64,000 nt of DNA from Phellopilus nigrolimitatus (taxonomy: Eukaryota; Basidiomycota; Agaricomycetes; Hymenochaetales; Hymenochaetaceae): assembly GCA_021029095.1 (NCBI GenBank), contig JAJOHG010000069.1, forward strand, positions 62,001-126,000. The letters run 5' to 3'. The position numbers and the translations under genes were made by a program. The notes beneath the pieces were generated by a model, which was given only the letters and a program-made list of their open reading frames with translations, did not search any database and was not told where the DNA came from. Within the stretch, counting starts at the first letter, position 1. Every line of letters begins with the position of its first letter. Below are positions 1 to 10,594 of this stretch, one piece after another.

Positions 1-700
1 CAGGCCTAGATTCCTTGGGCAGGAGCGCGGGTGGATGCCGGAAAACTCTGGACAAGGAAGAATACGCCATCTCAGGCGATTGATTCACCTTGAACTCCGC
101 GGGCTCTCAATTGAGTCCGACTTAGGTCCGCTAATCGACGTACTGGATGTACCGGCGCTCAAGACTCTACAGGTTATCATGTACGATATGATAAGAGTCG
201 AAACGCGCTGGACGCACATTCTGGACTGCGTTAGGCGCTCGGACCCTCCACTCGAGATGCTTAAGCTCTCGGGCACGCCGATGTTGGCAGAAGATATATT
301 GGAATGCCTTCAATTGCTTCCCGGTCTGACCAAGCTTTCCCTTAGCAGCGTTCATGATGCGGATATTCTGGTTCAAGCTCTATCTGTCCCGCATCATAAA
401 CTACGCGGAGAAGAAGGAAGTATGCTGTCGGGAGCGATGCCTGAACGGTTACTCTGCCCATCTCTGAAAGTGTTCGACCTTGCGAGCTTGCCATGGTCAC
501 TAGACCTATTAGTGTCGATGATCGCTTCTCGGTGTCTCCGAAATCACGTCAGCAGGTCCTGCCGCACCCGTCTGCAGGAGTTACACATAGATGAGATAAC
601 TTCTGCTGATGTGATGAGACATCCTGCTATCCGTGAATGTATAAATCAAGGCTTAAGTATTCTTAAGTCAGAGCCCGACAAATTGCAGAGCGTCTTTTAA
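1..700 (+). CDS. F-box/LRR-type protein, 3' portion (runs off the left edge)
   Basis: The open frame enters at base 2 and ends at 698-700. Residues upstream of the first ATG (35) already align with a full-length paralog at 50669-52189 (-), so the gene starts outside the window and ATG 35 is probably not the start. The visible part corresponds to the LRR-like C-terminal half: short leucine-rich strand/helix repeats such as LEMLKLSGTPMLAEDILECL, followed by a conserved tail (CLRNHV...IRECINQGLSIL). The F-box itself would lie upstream. F-box proteins usually recruit substrates to SCF ubiquitin ligases; the target here is unknown. No frame break is visible. Similarity to the other copy continues into non-coding 3' flank, so this is a segmental duplication. 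The family call is firm; whether the gene is expressed is unknown. Confidence 0.75.
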   Translation, partial: RPRFLGQERGWMPENSGQGRIRHLRRLIHLELRGLSIESDLGPLIDVLDVPALKTLQVIMYDMIRVETRWTHILDCVRRSDPPLEMLKLSGTPMLAEDILECLQLLPGLTKLSLSSVHDADILVQALSVPHHKLRGEEGSMLSGAMPERLLCPSLKVFDLASLPWSLDLLVSMIASRCLRNHVSRSCRTRLQELHIDEITSADVMRHPAIRECINQGLSILKSEPDKLQSVF

Positions 701-1690
701 ATTCCTGGGGTAGTATTAATTTAGAATCTTCGCGATACGCTATATGAGTATGCCCGTTTGTTTCAATACTCTAAAAGTAATTTTACCTGTCATTATTATG
801 TCGCTATAGCTGTCTTGGCTCATGGCTAGCCGTTGCTGTGATAACTATTCCGTGGTACATCGGCTATGAACTGGCAGCTGGGTAGAGATGCGCGGAATAT
901 ACTTGTTCAGTAACGCGTGTTTCCGGCATGTTTGCTGGATTAGAGGGGCACGTCATTGCAAAGCTTTCAGACTGTCACTGTCAGTACTAAGCTAACTTGA
1001 ACCAATGACTTGTGGCAGTGGAGCGAATTAAATCGAAGCATCTCACCAGGCTATTTTTCGGCATGTTTTGGGCGTCAGTATTCCAATCAACAGGGAAAAA
1101 ATGGGTAATCATAATTACGGGTTAGCTGGTTCGGCCTGCAGCGACGTCTTCGCGTAGACTCTTACATTTGTATTGGATCGGGATGTTCAGCTGGTGCATA
1201 ACTCTACACTTTTCTTTTCCGAAGAGCCACCCTGCCACGAGAGCCTTCTTTTAGTGTAAATCGGCGTCCGCACCCGACCTTCCGTGCTGACTCCTATCCG
1301 CCGGGTTGAATGTAGAACATTTACATGGATGATCGACCTACCGCCCGCTGTATCTACACGTCGACCACATTCAACGCCACTCGGTACGGCGCGATGTCCG
1401 CCTAGGGGAAGACAAATGACGTATGGCATAACCTTGGACGCATTGCTATTTGGAATTACCCACACTTATATACGCGAGTACTTCTGGTGATCAAGCTGAG
1501 TGATCGCCGGGATCGTTTCAATGTGATGTGAACTATGACGTTTTTTTACTGTGAAAGGCCCAGGACATAGGACCCGGAATACTCTTGCTTATCTGAAACT
1601 ACAGGCTGGTGGACCTGGTCTCGTGGTCTTATCCATGACTATCCTCTTATCAAGCAGACCAAAGTTTGTGAGTCTTACTCGGAGTCGTGA
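1..1690 (+). repeat. Inverted segmental duplication, copy 1 (partner about 50150-51400)
   Basis: Beyond the F-box paralogy, the 3' non-coding DNA matches the reverse complement of 50150-50660 in blocks: the GCCGTTGCTGTGATAACTAT region near 825-845, bases 1310-1500, and the CCAGGACA...GGACCC and ATGACTATCCTCTT stretches near 1560-1650. About 400 bp (roughly 890-1305) in this copy has no counterpart and looks like an insertion here or a deletion there. The two copies lie in opposite orientation. Confidence 0.7.
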
Positions 1691-1699
1691 AGAGGGCAA

Positions 1700-2390
1700 T
1701 CGAAAAAGGCAGTCACTGAAATAAGGGAATTACAAATAGATCTCCGGCGATGTCTAAGTCGCTCTACATGAATTTCAGCTCTCCGATCCATGTACCGCGC
1801 GTCCTCACAGTACCAGCATAAAGTCCGACGACTTACTTCCATGACAAACGTGAAACCTAGTTAGTAAATGTCCGCGCTACCTTGGGCTGGAAGCATGAGT
1901 AGGTTCTGACTTAATGACAAGTTTCAAGTTGGTTGATTTGAGCTGGTTAAGCGTCAACTATGTCCGTCGGAGATCGCCGCGCCCATGCACTCCGAATCAA
2001 TGCACGAAACTACGGGTCAGCTACTGTCTCCTTAAGCTGTCTTCTTAAGCGCCTGGGATACTGTGAGAATCCTTATCTCAACTCAGGCTTGCTTAAATAC
2101 TGTGGCGACAAATATAGTGTTCAAAGCTCCCGGTGACTCGCTAACCCCGCACTTTATCACCACGTAGCGGCAACCGGCGTATGACATAGGTATACTACTA
2201 GTTCCTTGACCGCGCAGCTCCACCCGGCCTAGCGCCTGTTGGAAATGCTTTAAATGTAGTGCAGTCCGTGAGTAACCGCGCGACCATGGAGAAATACCAG
2301 CGCCGGATCCGGTACAGCTATTTCTCTCTAGTTTTTCTATCCCTCCCTTTGCACGTTGAACTTACATGATTTTCTGCTCCAGTCACGACA
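1700..2390. other. Intergenic stretch, nothing recognised
   Basis: No ORF, RNA gene, terminal repeat or tandem array can be supported here. Base composition is unremarkable. It separates the F-box duplication from the first dispersed-repeat unit. Confidence 0.5.
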
Positions 2391-2399
2391 GTGGACTGA

Positions 2400-2870
2400 C
2401 TACCCCTTCTACTCAATTTGGCAATAATAATTCAGCTGAACATGGGTTTCGAGCACAAGCCTTGGAGCTCTCCGAACGAAGCCAGCCACATTTGACGGCT
2501 TCCGGCGAGAGCTTTGCCTTGATTGCGTCCTTTATCCGGCTTTGACTCGCATTTCCAGCAACTCGGAAGAATCCTCCAAAAATAAGCTAGGCCTCCCAGA
2601 CAATGTTGCTAAGAATGTTGCTAAGTAGAGTCATCCAGTACTAACCTTACGGTCAAGCAGATTCAATGTCTTGGTATCGTCTTTGCAGACTTTCGAAGCT
2701 CAGCCTTGCTTGTTTTCGCATTGCTTTGCATTGGTGGACTAAAGGGGATCACGCCTTCGTACTTAAGACAAATCTAACATTTTTGTGCTCTCTGTCTATG
2801 TCAAATGTTCTCACAGAAGCGTGTCAGCTGGAATATTAAAGGAGAAGGAGCACGGGTCTCCACCCTTTTG
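2400..2870 (+). pseudogene. Dispersed gene-family repeat, copy 0 (decayed)
   Basis: This is the most fragmentary copy of the repeat described at 4830-5955. On the minus strand about 2430-2550 keeps the divergent-ORF motif (EAVKCGWL matching EAVQCGWP of other copies). The promoter-like box is at 2747-2766. It is followed at 2804 by an ATG in the same setting (CTGTCTATGTCAAATG) as the start of the 34458-35868 gene. After about 2880 the sequence jumps into the non-coding repeat block, so the ELxxQL and CPC exons are absent. It is a truncated copy. Confidence 0.5.
2747..2766 (+). promoter_or_regulatory. Family promoter-like box, copy 0
   Basis: GATCACGCCTTCGTACTTAA is one of five near-identical 20-mers that sit 40-100 bp upstream of the first ATG of every family copy. 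It contains a TACTTAA core. The role is inferred only from position and conservation. Confidence 0.45.
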
Positions 2871-2949
2871 GAGAAGATCGCAAACATAAGAAGAAATACA
2901 CAATCAGCATCTCTGCACACGGGACACGCGTATATGCAGTTGTGGCTAA

Positions 2950-4690
2950 ATTTATTGTTATTTGTGCGCCGTATGTACATACCACGTGCCGCGACGCGTC
3001 CCCCTTCGTTGTGATCGGCACTCACCTTTTTCTTCCTGCGTGAATCCGAGAGTTCTCGATATCGCGTTGCCATCAAGAAGAGAGCAAAACGTTCAAAACG
3101 ACGGTTCGAAAATGCTGCGGGTCTCCAACGAAAATACTTACTCTTTGGAGTTGCGGCCGGCCCATTGAAGCTCAGCTTGGCGCGTGGACAATTGAAAGGC
3201 TGTGGGTCTGCTGGACGGTAAGTTTGAATGAGGCAACTTATTCACCCGCCGAAGGAAGACTTGTTCGAGCTAATTGCGTAGCCTAGGCAAACTGAATATG
3301 GATCCAAGAAGGCCCGCGCGAGAACTCTCGGGCGGACTCACGCTCGTAGCATTCTATCCCTATCGGCTCGTTTTCTGCTGGCCGGCATCGACATCGAGGC
3401 ACGCATTTTCACACAGATGATCTGCAGATGATCTCAAACGATCTCCCATGTATACATTTCCCCGCCCGTTTCTCCCGCGAGTTCGCGCGTCTGTTACCAG
3501 CGGACTAGATCCGGGATGATACCTACTGCGCTTCGGGGGGAGAAGGACGGTGACGTATGTGTGCGTGTGGCTGCAGCCTGCAGGCCCTTCCGGGTTTAAC
3601 CGTGCCCTCTGTGCTTGCAAATGTCGACGCCAAAATCGAGGGAAGATGCTGCGCTCTGTGACGCAATTTGCGCCCGTCGATATGAGGGATGATCGTCCGG
3701 ATTAGCATTATAGCTCTCTGGGACACGCATGTGCATGCCCTACCTTCAATTATTCTCGCAGATCATTCATTGGCGGACCCCGAGGAACCCTGCGAGAATG
3801 GAGGAAACTCGATAGGGGCTCGACTGCCTCGTTGTCGTCTCGTAAGCCCCGATCCGCGCTTTGCCCTCAGCACTAGCTAGTCCTAGCTGCAGGCACACCG
3901 TGTCCAAATTCGAGGGTGGCCGGGAATCTCGCCGCATGGCCGACTCTTTGAAAACCCCCCATGCGCATCGGGTTTCAGCGCGCCGCTCGATTTGCGCTGG
4001 CTAGCTGGCGAATTTGCAATTGCAGGTGCAGCGGGCGCATGGCCCCCGGGCTGTGCCTAGGCTTCCGGGACGGCGTCGAAAACGTATCGGCAAGGACCAG
4101 CGCGTGCGAGAAAGCTGCGGATCGGCTATAACAAACTGCATTTCAGAACGGGCTCGCTGGAACCACGAGCACAACGTCATCTCCATAACATGCTCCGGCC
4201 GTGTCGATATGGCATTCTTATTCCTGCCCATGAATGAAATCTTCCATATCTCTATATATTGCGTAGATGGGGCGTCATTCCAGTCTCTGACGACTTGCGA
4301 CATGCACATTTCTGCTGCATGGCATCGGTATCGGCATCGGGGCACGCATTCACGTTAAACGGTCAACAAGTGATCTCCCATGTATGCATTTCCACACGCG
4401 TTTCTCCCGCGCGGTTCGCACGTCTGTTACCATCGGACTAACTAGATCCGAGACAATGCCGTCCTTCGGGGATAGAAGAGGGTGACGTACGTATGTGGCT
4501 GCAACTTGCAGGCCCTTCTGAGTCTGCCCTCTCCGTGTTGGCGTATATCAACGCCGAAGTTAGGAAAGGCGCTGTGTTCAGTGACGCAGTTGCGACTGTC
4601 GACGTGAAGGATGATCGTCCGGATTGGCATTAACGCGCTGGATTGGTGCGCATGCCTATCTTCAAAAACATGAATAGGTTTTTGTAAAAA
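2950..4690 (+). repeat. Dispersed non-coding repeat block (R block), direct copy 1
   Basis: Recognisable landmarks are CCACGTGCCGCGACGCGTCC (about 2980), a GATCTGCAGATGATC segment (3419-3434), and a block around 3530-3720 ending GGATGATCGTCCGGATTAGC. The last block is repeated in shortened form at 4340-4640. The unit recurs at 6120-7600 and, inverted, at 24340-26440, 22230-23050 and 33490-34260. Overlapping frames on both strands (for example both strands of 4001-4358) are not conserved as protein between copies, so I treat the block as non-coding. Confidence 0.65.
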
Positions 4691-4834
4691 TTGACAAGCG
4701 TCATCTAGGACGGTCGACGCGCGCTGCGCCTATTCACTCCGAAAAAAATCCACAAAGCTGCAAGGCAGCAGTTGTTCCTTACTCGCCGGGAGCGATGTAA
4801 GAATGAATGCCGTAGTTCGTTGCTGGCGCCAGCT

Positions 4835-5230
4835 CTATACGAAGGCTTCTGTTGGCATATGGCACGAGGCAATGTTTTCTTGTCTTTGTGCAGCTTTAAC
4901 GTCGGCCTTGAAGTCTAGTAGAGACACCCCCAGTGAATGTGGGTATAACCACAGGGACAGGATCAAGTGCAAACTGCTTCTGGAGCCACGTTTGCTGCTC
5001 TTCCCCCTGCGCAGCAAAGTTCCGCCAAGCGTTCTCCAGCTGCAATAGCGCGCTGCGGCCCTTTCTGTCTTCCCAGTCCCTCCGGTTGTCGAGCCACGAA
5101 CGGGGCCAGCCACATTGGACGGCGTCCGGAAGGGGGCCTTTGCCTGCGTAGATTGTGTCCGCCGCCACACTGCGATGTGTCCTTTGCAGCGGCTCGGAAG
5201 ACGTCGTCCCGGTGGGCCTGAATAAGTCAT
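4835..5230 (-). CDS. Divergent ORF of the repeat (copy 1), unknown protein
   Basis: The frame has no recognised domain, but the same frame recurs in copy 2 (23806-24255) and, in pieces, copies 0 and 3. Shared strings include ADTIYAGKGPLP, LDNRRDW, GRSALLQLE and RNFAAQGEEQQT followed by QKQFALDP, i.e. a charged, Gln-rich helical segment. It runs away from the small gene starting at 5491, with the promoter-like box between them. Upstream the frame meets a stop near 5240, so this copy probably lacks its N-terminus, or splicing supplies it. Coding status is uncertain because the reverse-strand frame is about equally conserved between the two best copies. Confidence 0.35.
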   Translation of the reverse strand: MTYSGPPGRRLPSRCKGHIAVWRRTQSTQAKAPFRTPSNVAGPVRGSTTGGTGKTERAAARYCSWRTLGGTLLRRGKSSKRGSRSSLHLILSLWLYPHSLGVSLLDFKADVKAAQRQENIASCHMPTEAFV

Positions 5231-5372
5231 CTGGGCATCAATGTTGTCAGGAAGTTCGTCCGGTAGTAACCGTAAAGGGATCCGATGCTCTCCTCACGCC
5301 TCTCTGCGTACCATGGAAGGTCGGATTGTGGAAGCAAAGTTGCTTGCTCTTGCATTGTTTTGTCTTGGAGGG

Positions 5373-5392
5373 GATCACGCCTGCATACTTAA
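5373..5392 (+). promoter_or_regulatory. Family promoter-like box, copy 1
   Basis: GATCACGCCTGCATACTTAA lies about 98 bp upstream of the ATG at 5491 and between the two divergent ORFs. Copies sit at 2747, 23782 (-), 33020 (-) and 35909 (-). Confidence 0.5.
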
Positions 5393-5490
5393 GACAGGCC
5401 GGACGTGTGCGAGCGCTCTATCGACATCGCATTTCCGCACAAGGAAATAAGCAAGCCCGCCATATTGAGATTTAAAAAAAAAAGGTGAAC

Positions 5491-5955
5491 ATGAACAAGC
5501 GATATAGCGAGCTTTGCAGGGGTGAGCTCGCTCACCTGCGATCGAGCGGATGGCCCCGCACTGACACTCCTGTTATCGCGCTTGCGGTGTGTGTGCCAGA
5601 ATTGAAGAGCCAGCTTGTAGATGCAGACGCGAGCACGCTCAGAATCAGGTCGGATAGATATAACGAAGGAGTGCGGATATCGCTCAGTGCGCATTCGTTT
5701 TCATTTCGCATGCTGTTCCCGGTGCTTATCTGCTCGCGCACGTACCGTGCCTGCGAAACAGCGGGCGCCACCCAATGGTGCTGTCCCTGCAGTTTCAGCG
5801 CCGGGCGTTTGCGCCCGACACAGATGTCGGCGATCGGGAAGAACCTCACGTACGCGTGTCTCGAGCTGCAGCTCATGCTTCTCGTGGTAGAAACTGATCA
5901 CCAGCTATTCCACGAGGATGAGAATGAGAGAGAGAGAAGGAGGTTTGTAAGGTAG
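5491..5955 (+). CDS. Repeat-borne CPC-module protein, single-module copy (about 103 aa)
   Basis: I do not recognise this family. The model has exons 5491-5521, 5600-5686 and 5762-5955. Introns 5522-5599 (GTGAGC...CCAG) and 5687-5761 (GTGCGC...ACAG) are both phase 1; lengths sum to 104 codons including the stop. The protein reads ...SELCR | ELKSQLVDAD...GVRISL | TGATQWCCPC...ACLELQLMLLVVETDHQLFHE. The same intron positions and phases occur in the copies at 23088-23691, 32432-32921 and twice in 34458-35868. Aligned positions keep ELxxQL, ATxW, C-P-C, and a [D/L]A-x-L-x-L...H helix. The ATG at 5491 is chosen because the matching ATG starts copy 2. The frame is intact here. No signal peptide or membrane segment is seen. 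Function unknown. Confidence 0.55.
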   Translation: MNKRYSELCRGELAHLRSSGWPRTDTPVIALAVCVPELKSQLVDADASTLRIRSDRYNEGVRISLSAHSFSFRMLFPVLICSRTYRACETAGATQWCCPCSFSAGRLRPTQMSAIGKNLTYACLELQLMLLVVETDHQLFHEDENERERRRFVR

Positions 5956-6119
5956 GGTGAAAAAGGATTCCCGGCCTGTGCTCCACCGTAGCCAATCAGG
6001 ACGACCCGCAACCGTAGTTTCTGGGGATTATATTATGAAGGGATATATTTAGATACGGGCTAGATAGGCAGTAGGATGTTATTGCGTATGAGCGCAGCGC
6101 ATGAGAGGTCGCATGTACG

Positions 6120-7600
6120 CGGGATAGAATGTAGCGGTCCCACACGCCTTGCTACACGCCGGCCAGTCGAAAATGTCGATCAGCGTTCAGGGACACCGAA
6201 CTTGCGCCATTCAAATTTGCACAATTTTCAGGCTCGAATCGCACACAGAAATTGTCAAACACGTCGTAATAACGAAGATGAGCTGCTTCAGATCGGATTT
6301 GTGGATGTGCGTGCTCGCCAGTGACCACGTGCCGCGGCGCGTCCCTTTTTCGCGTGATCGGCGCTCGCCTTTTTCTTCCTGCGTGCATCCGGAAGCTCTC
6401 ACTGTCGCGTTGCCAACAACAAAAAAGCAAAACGTTCAAAACAGCGGTTTGTAATGCTGTGGCATCTTACGAAGTTACGTGCTCCTTAGAGTTGCGGCCG
6501 GTCCATGGCGCGCGGACAATTGCAATGCTGAGGGTCTGCTGGATGGTGAGGAAGCATATTCAACCGCCAGAATCTCGCTCGAGCTAATTGCGTAATCAAG
6601 GCAGACTGAATATGGATCCAAGAAGGCCTCTCGGCAGACCCACGCTCATAGCATTACCCCTATCGTCCCATTTCTGCTGCCCGGCATCGACATCGAGGCA
6701 CGCATTTTCACACAGATGATCTGCAGATGATCCCAAATGATCTCCCATGTACACATTTCCCCGCCCGTTTCTCCCGCGAGTTCGTGCGTCTGTTCAGCGG
6801 GCGGGCTAGATGCGGAACGGTGCTGCGCTTCGGGAACAGAAGGACGGTGACGTATGTGTGTGGCTGCAGCCTGTAGGCCTTTCCGGGTCTAACCGTGCCC
6901 TCTCTGTGCTTGCGAATGTCGACGAGGAAAGGTGCTGCGTGCGGTGACGCAATTTGCGCCCGCCGCTACGAGGGATGATCGTCCGGATTAGCATTATGGC
7001 TCCTTGGAACACGCATGCGCATGCCCTACCTTCGACTTTATTCTCGCAGATCATTCCACTGGCGGACCCCGAGGGAACCCCCTGCAAGAATAAAGGAAAC
7101 TCGATAGGGGCTCGACTGCCTCGTTGTCGTCTCGTCTCGTAAGCCCCCGATCTGCGCTCCTGCCCGGATTTGTTTCAGCGCCAGCCCAGGCCTTTATCGC
7201 GTCTGCAGGCACACCGCGTCCGCATTCGAGGTGACTGGAAACTTCCCCGCAAGACGGCTTTGAAAAACTCCATGCATGTCGGGTTTCAGCGCGCCGCTCG
7301 GCGTGCCCTAGCGAATTTGCAAATGCAGCGGGCGCGTAGGCTATGCCTAGACTTCCGGGACGGCATCGGGAACGTATTGGCGAGCCCAAGTGTGTACGAC
7401 AACCGGCTACGGCAACTTCATTTCAAAAAAAAAAAAATAGACTCGCGGGACCACGAACAAACGTCATCTCCATAAGATGACCCAGTCGAGTCCGTACGGC
7501 ATCCTTATTCCCGCTCATGAATGAAATGTTTCATAACACTATATTTGCATCGACGGTGTTTAATTCCAGCTTCTGACAACTTGCGCCACGCACTTCAAGC
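6120..7600 (+). repeat. Dispersed R block, direct copy 2
   Basis: This is a second tandem copy of the block at 2950-4690. It includes CCACGTGCCGCGGCGCGTCC (6330), the GATCTGCAGATGATC segment (6719-6734), GGATGATCGTCCGGATTAGC (about 6973) and the CGGACCCCGAGGGAACCC segment (about 7063). It follows the small gene at 5491-5955, so gene plus R block repeats as a unit of roughly 3-4 kb. Confidence 0.6.
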
Positions 7601-7885
7601 ATGGAGGTTGCGAAGCCGTTTGTTCGTCATAGTCAGAAAGCCGCGTCTCCCGTGATCTGCTGCAGCGCCAAACCTCGGATGATGTGGGCTGCGACAATAT
7701 CCGGATTGATATAGCATCTTCGTAATCATTTATTCTTCGAGCAAGCTTGAAGGTGCATAATGGGTCTGCCACCTTTTTCCCCATAAGTAAATGTCCATAT
7801 CACCTCGTTTAGCAAATAGTTTAATGTATACTCGGCATGACAACCTCGAAATGAGCGATACCCCGATATCTTGCTTTCAGACGCT

Positions 7886-9509
7886 CTAAACGGCAACAGG
7901 CCACCCGCTGGAGAAGTTGAGGGCGTTGATACCAAGCTAGCACATCAACAGAATCAGCACAAAGAGGGCGTTCTGCGAAAGGCTGGCGAAGCTTACCCAG
8001 CTGCCCGTCGGGGTGTAATAATCTGCGACGGCATACCGTGAGCTCGCGCCTTCTCAAATGTACGTGTACAGGCACTTACGGTAGACCAGGACGGGCCCGC
8101 CCGCCTCCGGCCAGAGATCCGGGCCGCCGGGTCCGAAGACGGCGCCGTGGGTCTCGAGGACCGGCGTGCCGCCGCCCGAGGTGAGCGCCACCCCCGACGC
8201 GTCGACAAACCCGCCGGTCGCGCTATTTTCGATGCAAAAAAACGCACCGCCCGCAGTGAGTGAGCACTTTCCGCAGGAAACGAGAGTAATAGTCCGGAGA
8301 AAGTATACCTCGAAGAGCGCCCGACGCGGATGCTGGACGTGCTGGCCGTGCCGTTGCAGCACTGGCCCCACGCGGAGAAGAGGTAGAAGTAGTCGCCCTG
8401 CGGGTAGATCACGGAGCCCTGGATGGCGCCGCTGTCCGCGGTGCGCTCGGCGAGCGCGGTGAAGTCAGTTGAGTTCGGCTTGCCCGTGTCCGGGCTCAGG
8501 CTAGAAGTGGAATTCTATCGGACTGATTGTTGCGCACACAGCAAATATGAAGTCTCACGTGACGCCTTTGATTCCGGTCCCGTAGCTGCCGAGCGAGAGG
8601 TACCACAAGCTGCCGACTTCGGGGCGCGTCAGCATTTATGAAGCTCAAGTTGATAAACTGATACTTAGTACTCACAGATGAGCGAGCTGCGGCGAGGAGA
8701 ATCAGAAAACGCATCAGCTTATTATATGCGTCGTAAGACTTACTGGGGGTCGATCGCCTAGAACAAAGGCTTCTCTTCAGACGCTGAAGTCGTACGTATA
8801 ACAAGTGCGTACTCACGTTGTAGCTGTCTCCAGAAGACGTCGAGGTCACCAAGCCCTCGTTTGTATAGGATCCTATATTTTAGGCGATTCAAAAATTCTG
8901 TAAACTCTTAAAGACTCAGTAACGCACCAGGCCAGCCAGTGCTCGACGTCGCATAGAAGATCGCAGACTAGAAAAGGACGCAGTGTTTCGCTTTAGTAAC
9001 CAGGGCCAGTACTACAACTTTGTCTAGAGCATCGTCGTACATTCTGCGATCCAGCCGTCGATGCCGAGTAGTAGAGCTGCAGTCGAGAAGGTCAGGACGG
9101 CATTGTAACCGGTTGGCACAATGTAGTTACGTGGAATTTCCCAAAAGCGTATTCGCAGGACGGCGACCATAAGGAGCTACATGGAGAGGTACATGTACGT
9201 CAGCCATCGCGCACCAGCCAGCCAGCCAGCCGAGGACAGACAGACAGACCCGTTGGAAGTGCCGGTGTACTCGTCCGTCCAGCTCGCACCGTCGGGCCAT
9301 ACAAGCCCTGCGTACGTCCACGCGATCCTGTCCGTCGACGTCCGTATCTCGACGCCGGGGCCCGTGGAGAAGAGGAAGTAGTTCCCGCTGTCGTCCCGGC
9401 ACAGCGTCGGGTCGTGCACCGCCGTGTCCCCGCTCAGGAGAGCGGGGTCCGGGTAGGCGTGGCAGACGCCAGCGAGCGCGAGCAGGGCAAGATGCGAGGA
9501 CCAGCGCAT
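7886..9509 (-). CDS. Secreted GH43 arabinan endo-1,5-alpha-L-arabinosidase-like protein (317 aa, 12 exons)
   Basis: Exons, all with GT-AG junctions: 9509-9250, 9176-9131, 9076-9041, 8967-8928, 8872-8817, 8757-8744, 8686-8676, 8616-8559, 8494-8309, 8222-8080, 8049-7997, 7936-7886. They total 954 nt, a whole number of codons. Residues 1-18 form a signal peptide (MRWSSHLALLALAGVCHA). GH43 landmarks follow: HDPTLC (catalytic-base Asp 33), LYYSASTAGSQN, SAIFYATSSTG, AIDP (pKa-modulating Asp), GSLWYLSLGSYGTG, DYFYLFSAWGQCC, ETHGAVFGPGGPD and a C-terminal NFSSGWPVAV. The fungal family cuts arabinan side chains of pectin outside the cell. Two positions are odd: the usual EGS general-acid Glu is Gln (AIQGS, codon 8419-8421), and the usual LWAPDV is LWSPSC. 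Exons of 11 and 14 nt are microexons. The fold is confident; activity is doubtful. Confidence 0.85.
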
Positions 9510-9552
9510 ATTTGGTCGTATGAAATATGATGCAACTGGATAAGTATATCGT

Positions 9553-9560
9553 CTTTTATA
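9553..9560 (-). promoter_or_regulatory. TATA box of the GH43 gene
   Basis: TATAAAAG on the minus strand lies about 44 bp upstream of the GH43 ATG (9509). That is a usual distance for a compact fungal promoter. Confidence 0.55.
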
Positions 9561-10594
9561 GGGCCTATGGTCATGTCTGATATTACAGTTAATTCACCAG
9601 TTCTGAGAACCGAGGGGCCATGTGCATGATTAGAGTTGCATCACACCACAAGGAAGCATCAGGGATATATTGGCAGGCCAGAAAGTAACAGCAGGACCTT
9701 TTGTCGTCTGAGAAGGGCAGGAAGTGGAGACGATGCGTGCAGCTCAACGCCTGGGCGGAGTTTCCGCAAAAAAGGTCGCGCGTCTGCCGTTTAGCAGTTC
9801 GTTGAAGCACTTGCTTGAGGAGGGCGCACAAGCATGTATCGTCATCATCGGGAAAAATGCCGATCCAGGGAGTCTAGCCGCTTCTTCGACGTGTGCGTCG
9901 GGATGCGCATCTTTACCAGCGCTGCAAAGCGAAACTGAATTTCGTCAGGTTCCTCAGTTCACCGGCGAGAGGGAGAGGCGAAAGGTTTTGCCACTCCAGG
10001 GTGGCAGATGGCAGACATTGAAGGCCTCATGGCGCTGTTTGTAAAAGCGCAGAATGGTCGCGACAAACTGTAAAGGCAACGACGACGGGAAAAAACAAAC
10101 AATAATACACAAAGGGACGTCACAGCTTGCTTGAAATCTTGAATGACTTCTTCGATTATGGAGTCTTGAGAATATGACCAGTCAATGAGTAAATTCAGCA
10201 GTTAGGCGTAACATCTTGAATGTAAAGAAATACCAACTAATAACCGATTGACTAATGAGTGACAGATGCAGAGTGTGTAGTGTCACACGGCAAACTTTAC
10301 GTCATATTGTGGCTCGTTTCGATTTGCTTCCGTCTTCGAAAACGGCTGAAGGCAAAAATTGGACAGCTGGCAGCTTAGATCCTCCCCCAAATCCTGCACA
10401 TCTCAGCGTTGCTGCCCGAGTCTGCATTATTGAAGCGCAATTCAACTCGAAGGGTGCTCTATTGTCTCCCGTTCTTTGTTCTCCGTTTTCTCCGCGCTTA
10501 GACGCCAGAACGCGGCTCGATAAATAGCGCGCGGGGTGCACATTGTTCATGACGAGCCGCCGAACCAACCCCAGCCCCAGCCCTAGCACCAACC
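9561..10594. other. Intergenic region between divergent GH43 and F-box genes
   Basis: No gene is supported. Frames at 9724-10044 and 10255-10592 are not conserved or domain-bearing. A weak TATA-like GATAAATA lies at 10519-10526, about 70 bp before the F-box gene ATG, so the interval probably holds both divergent promoters. Confidence 0.4.

Noticed and set aside
4001..4358. 114-aa frames on both strands in the R block
   Set aside because: Equivalent positions in the other R blocks carry stops and indels not in multiples of three, with no protein-level conservation.
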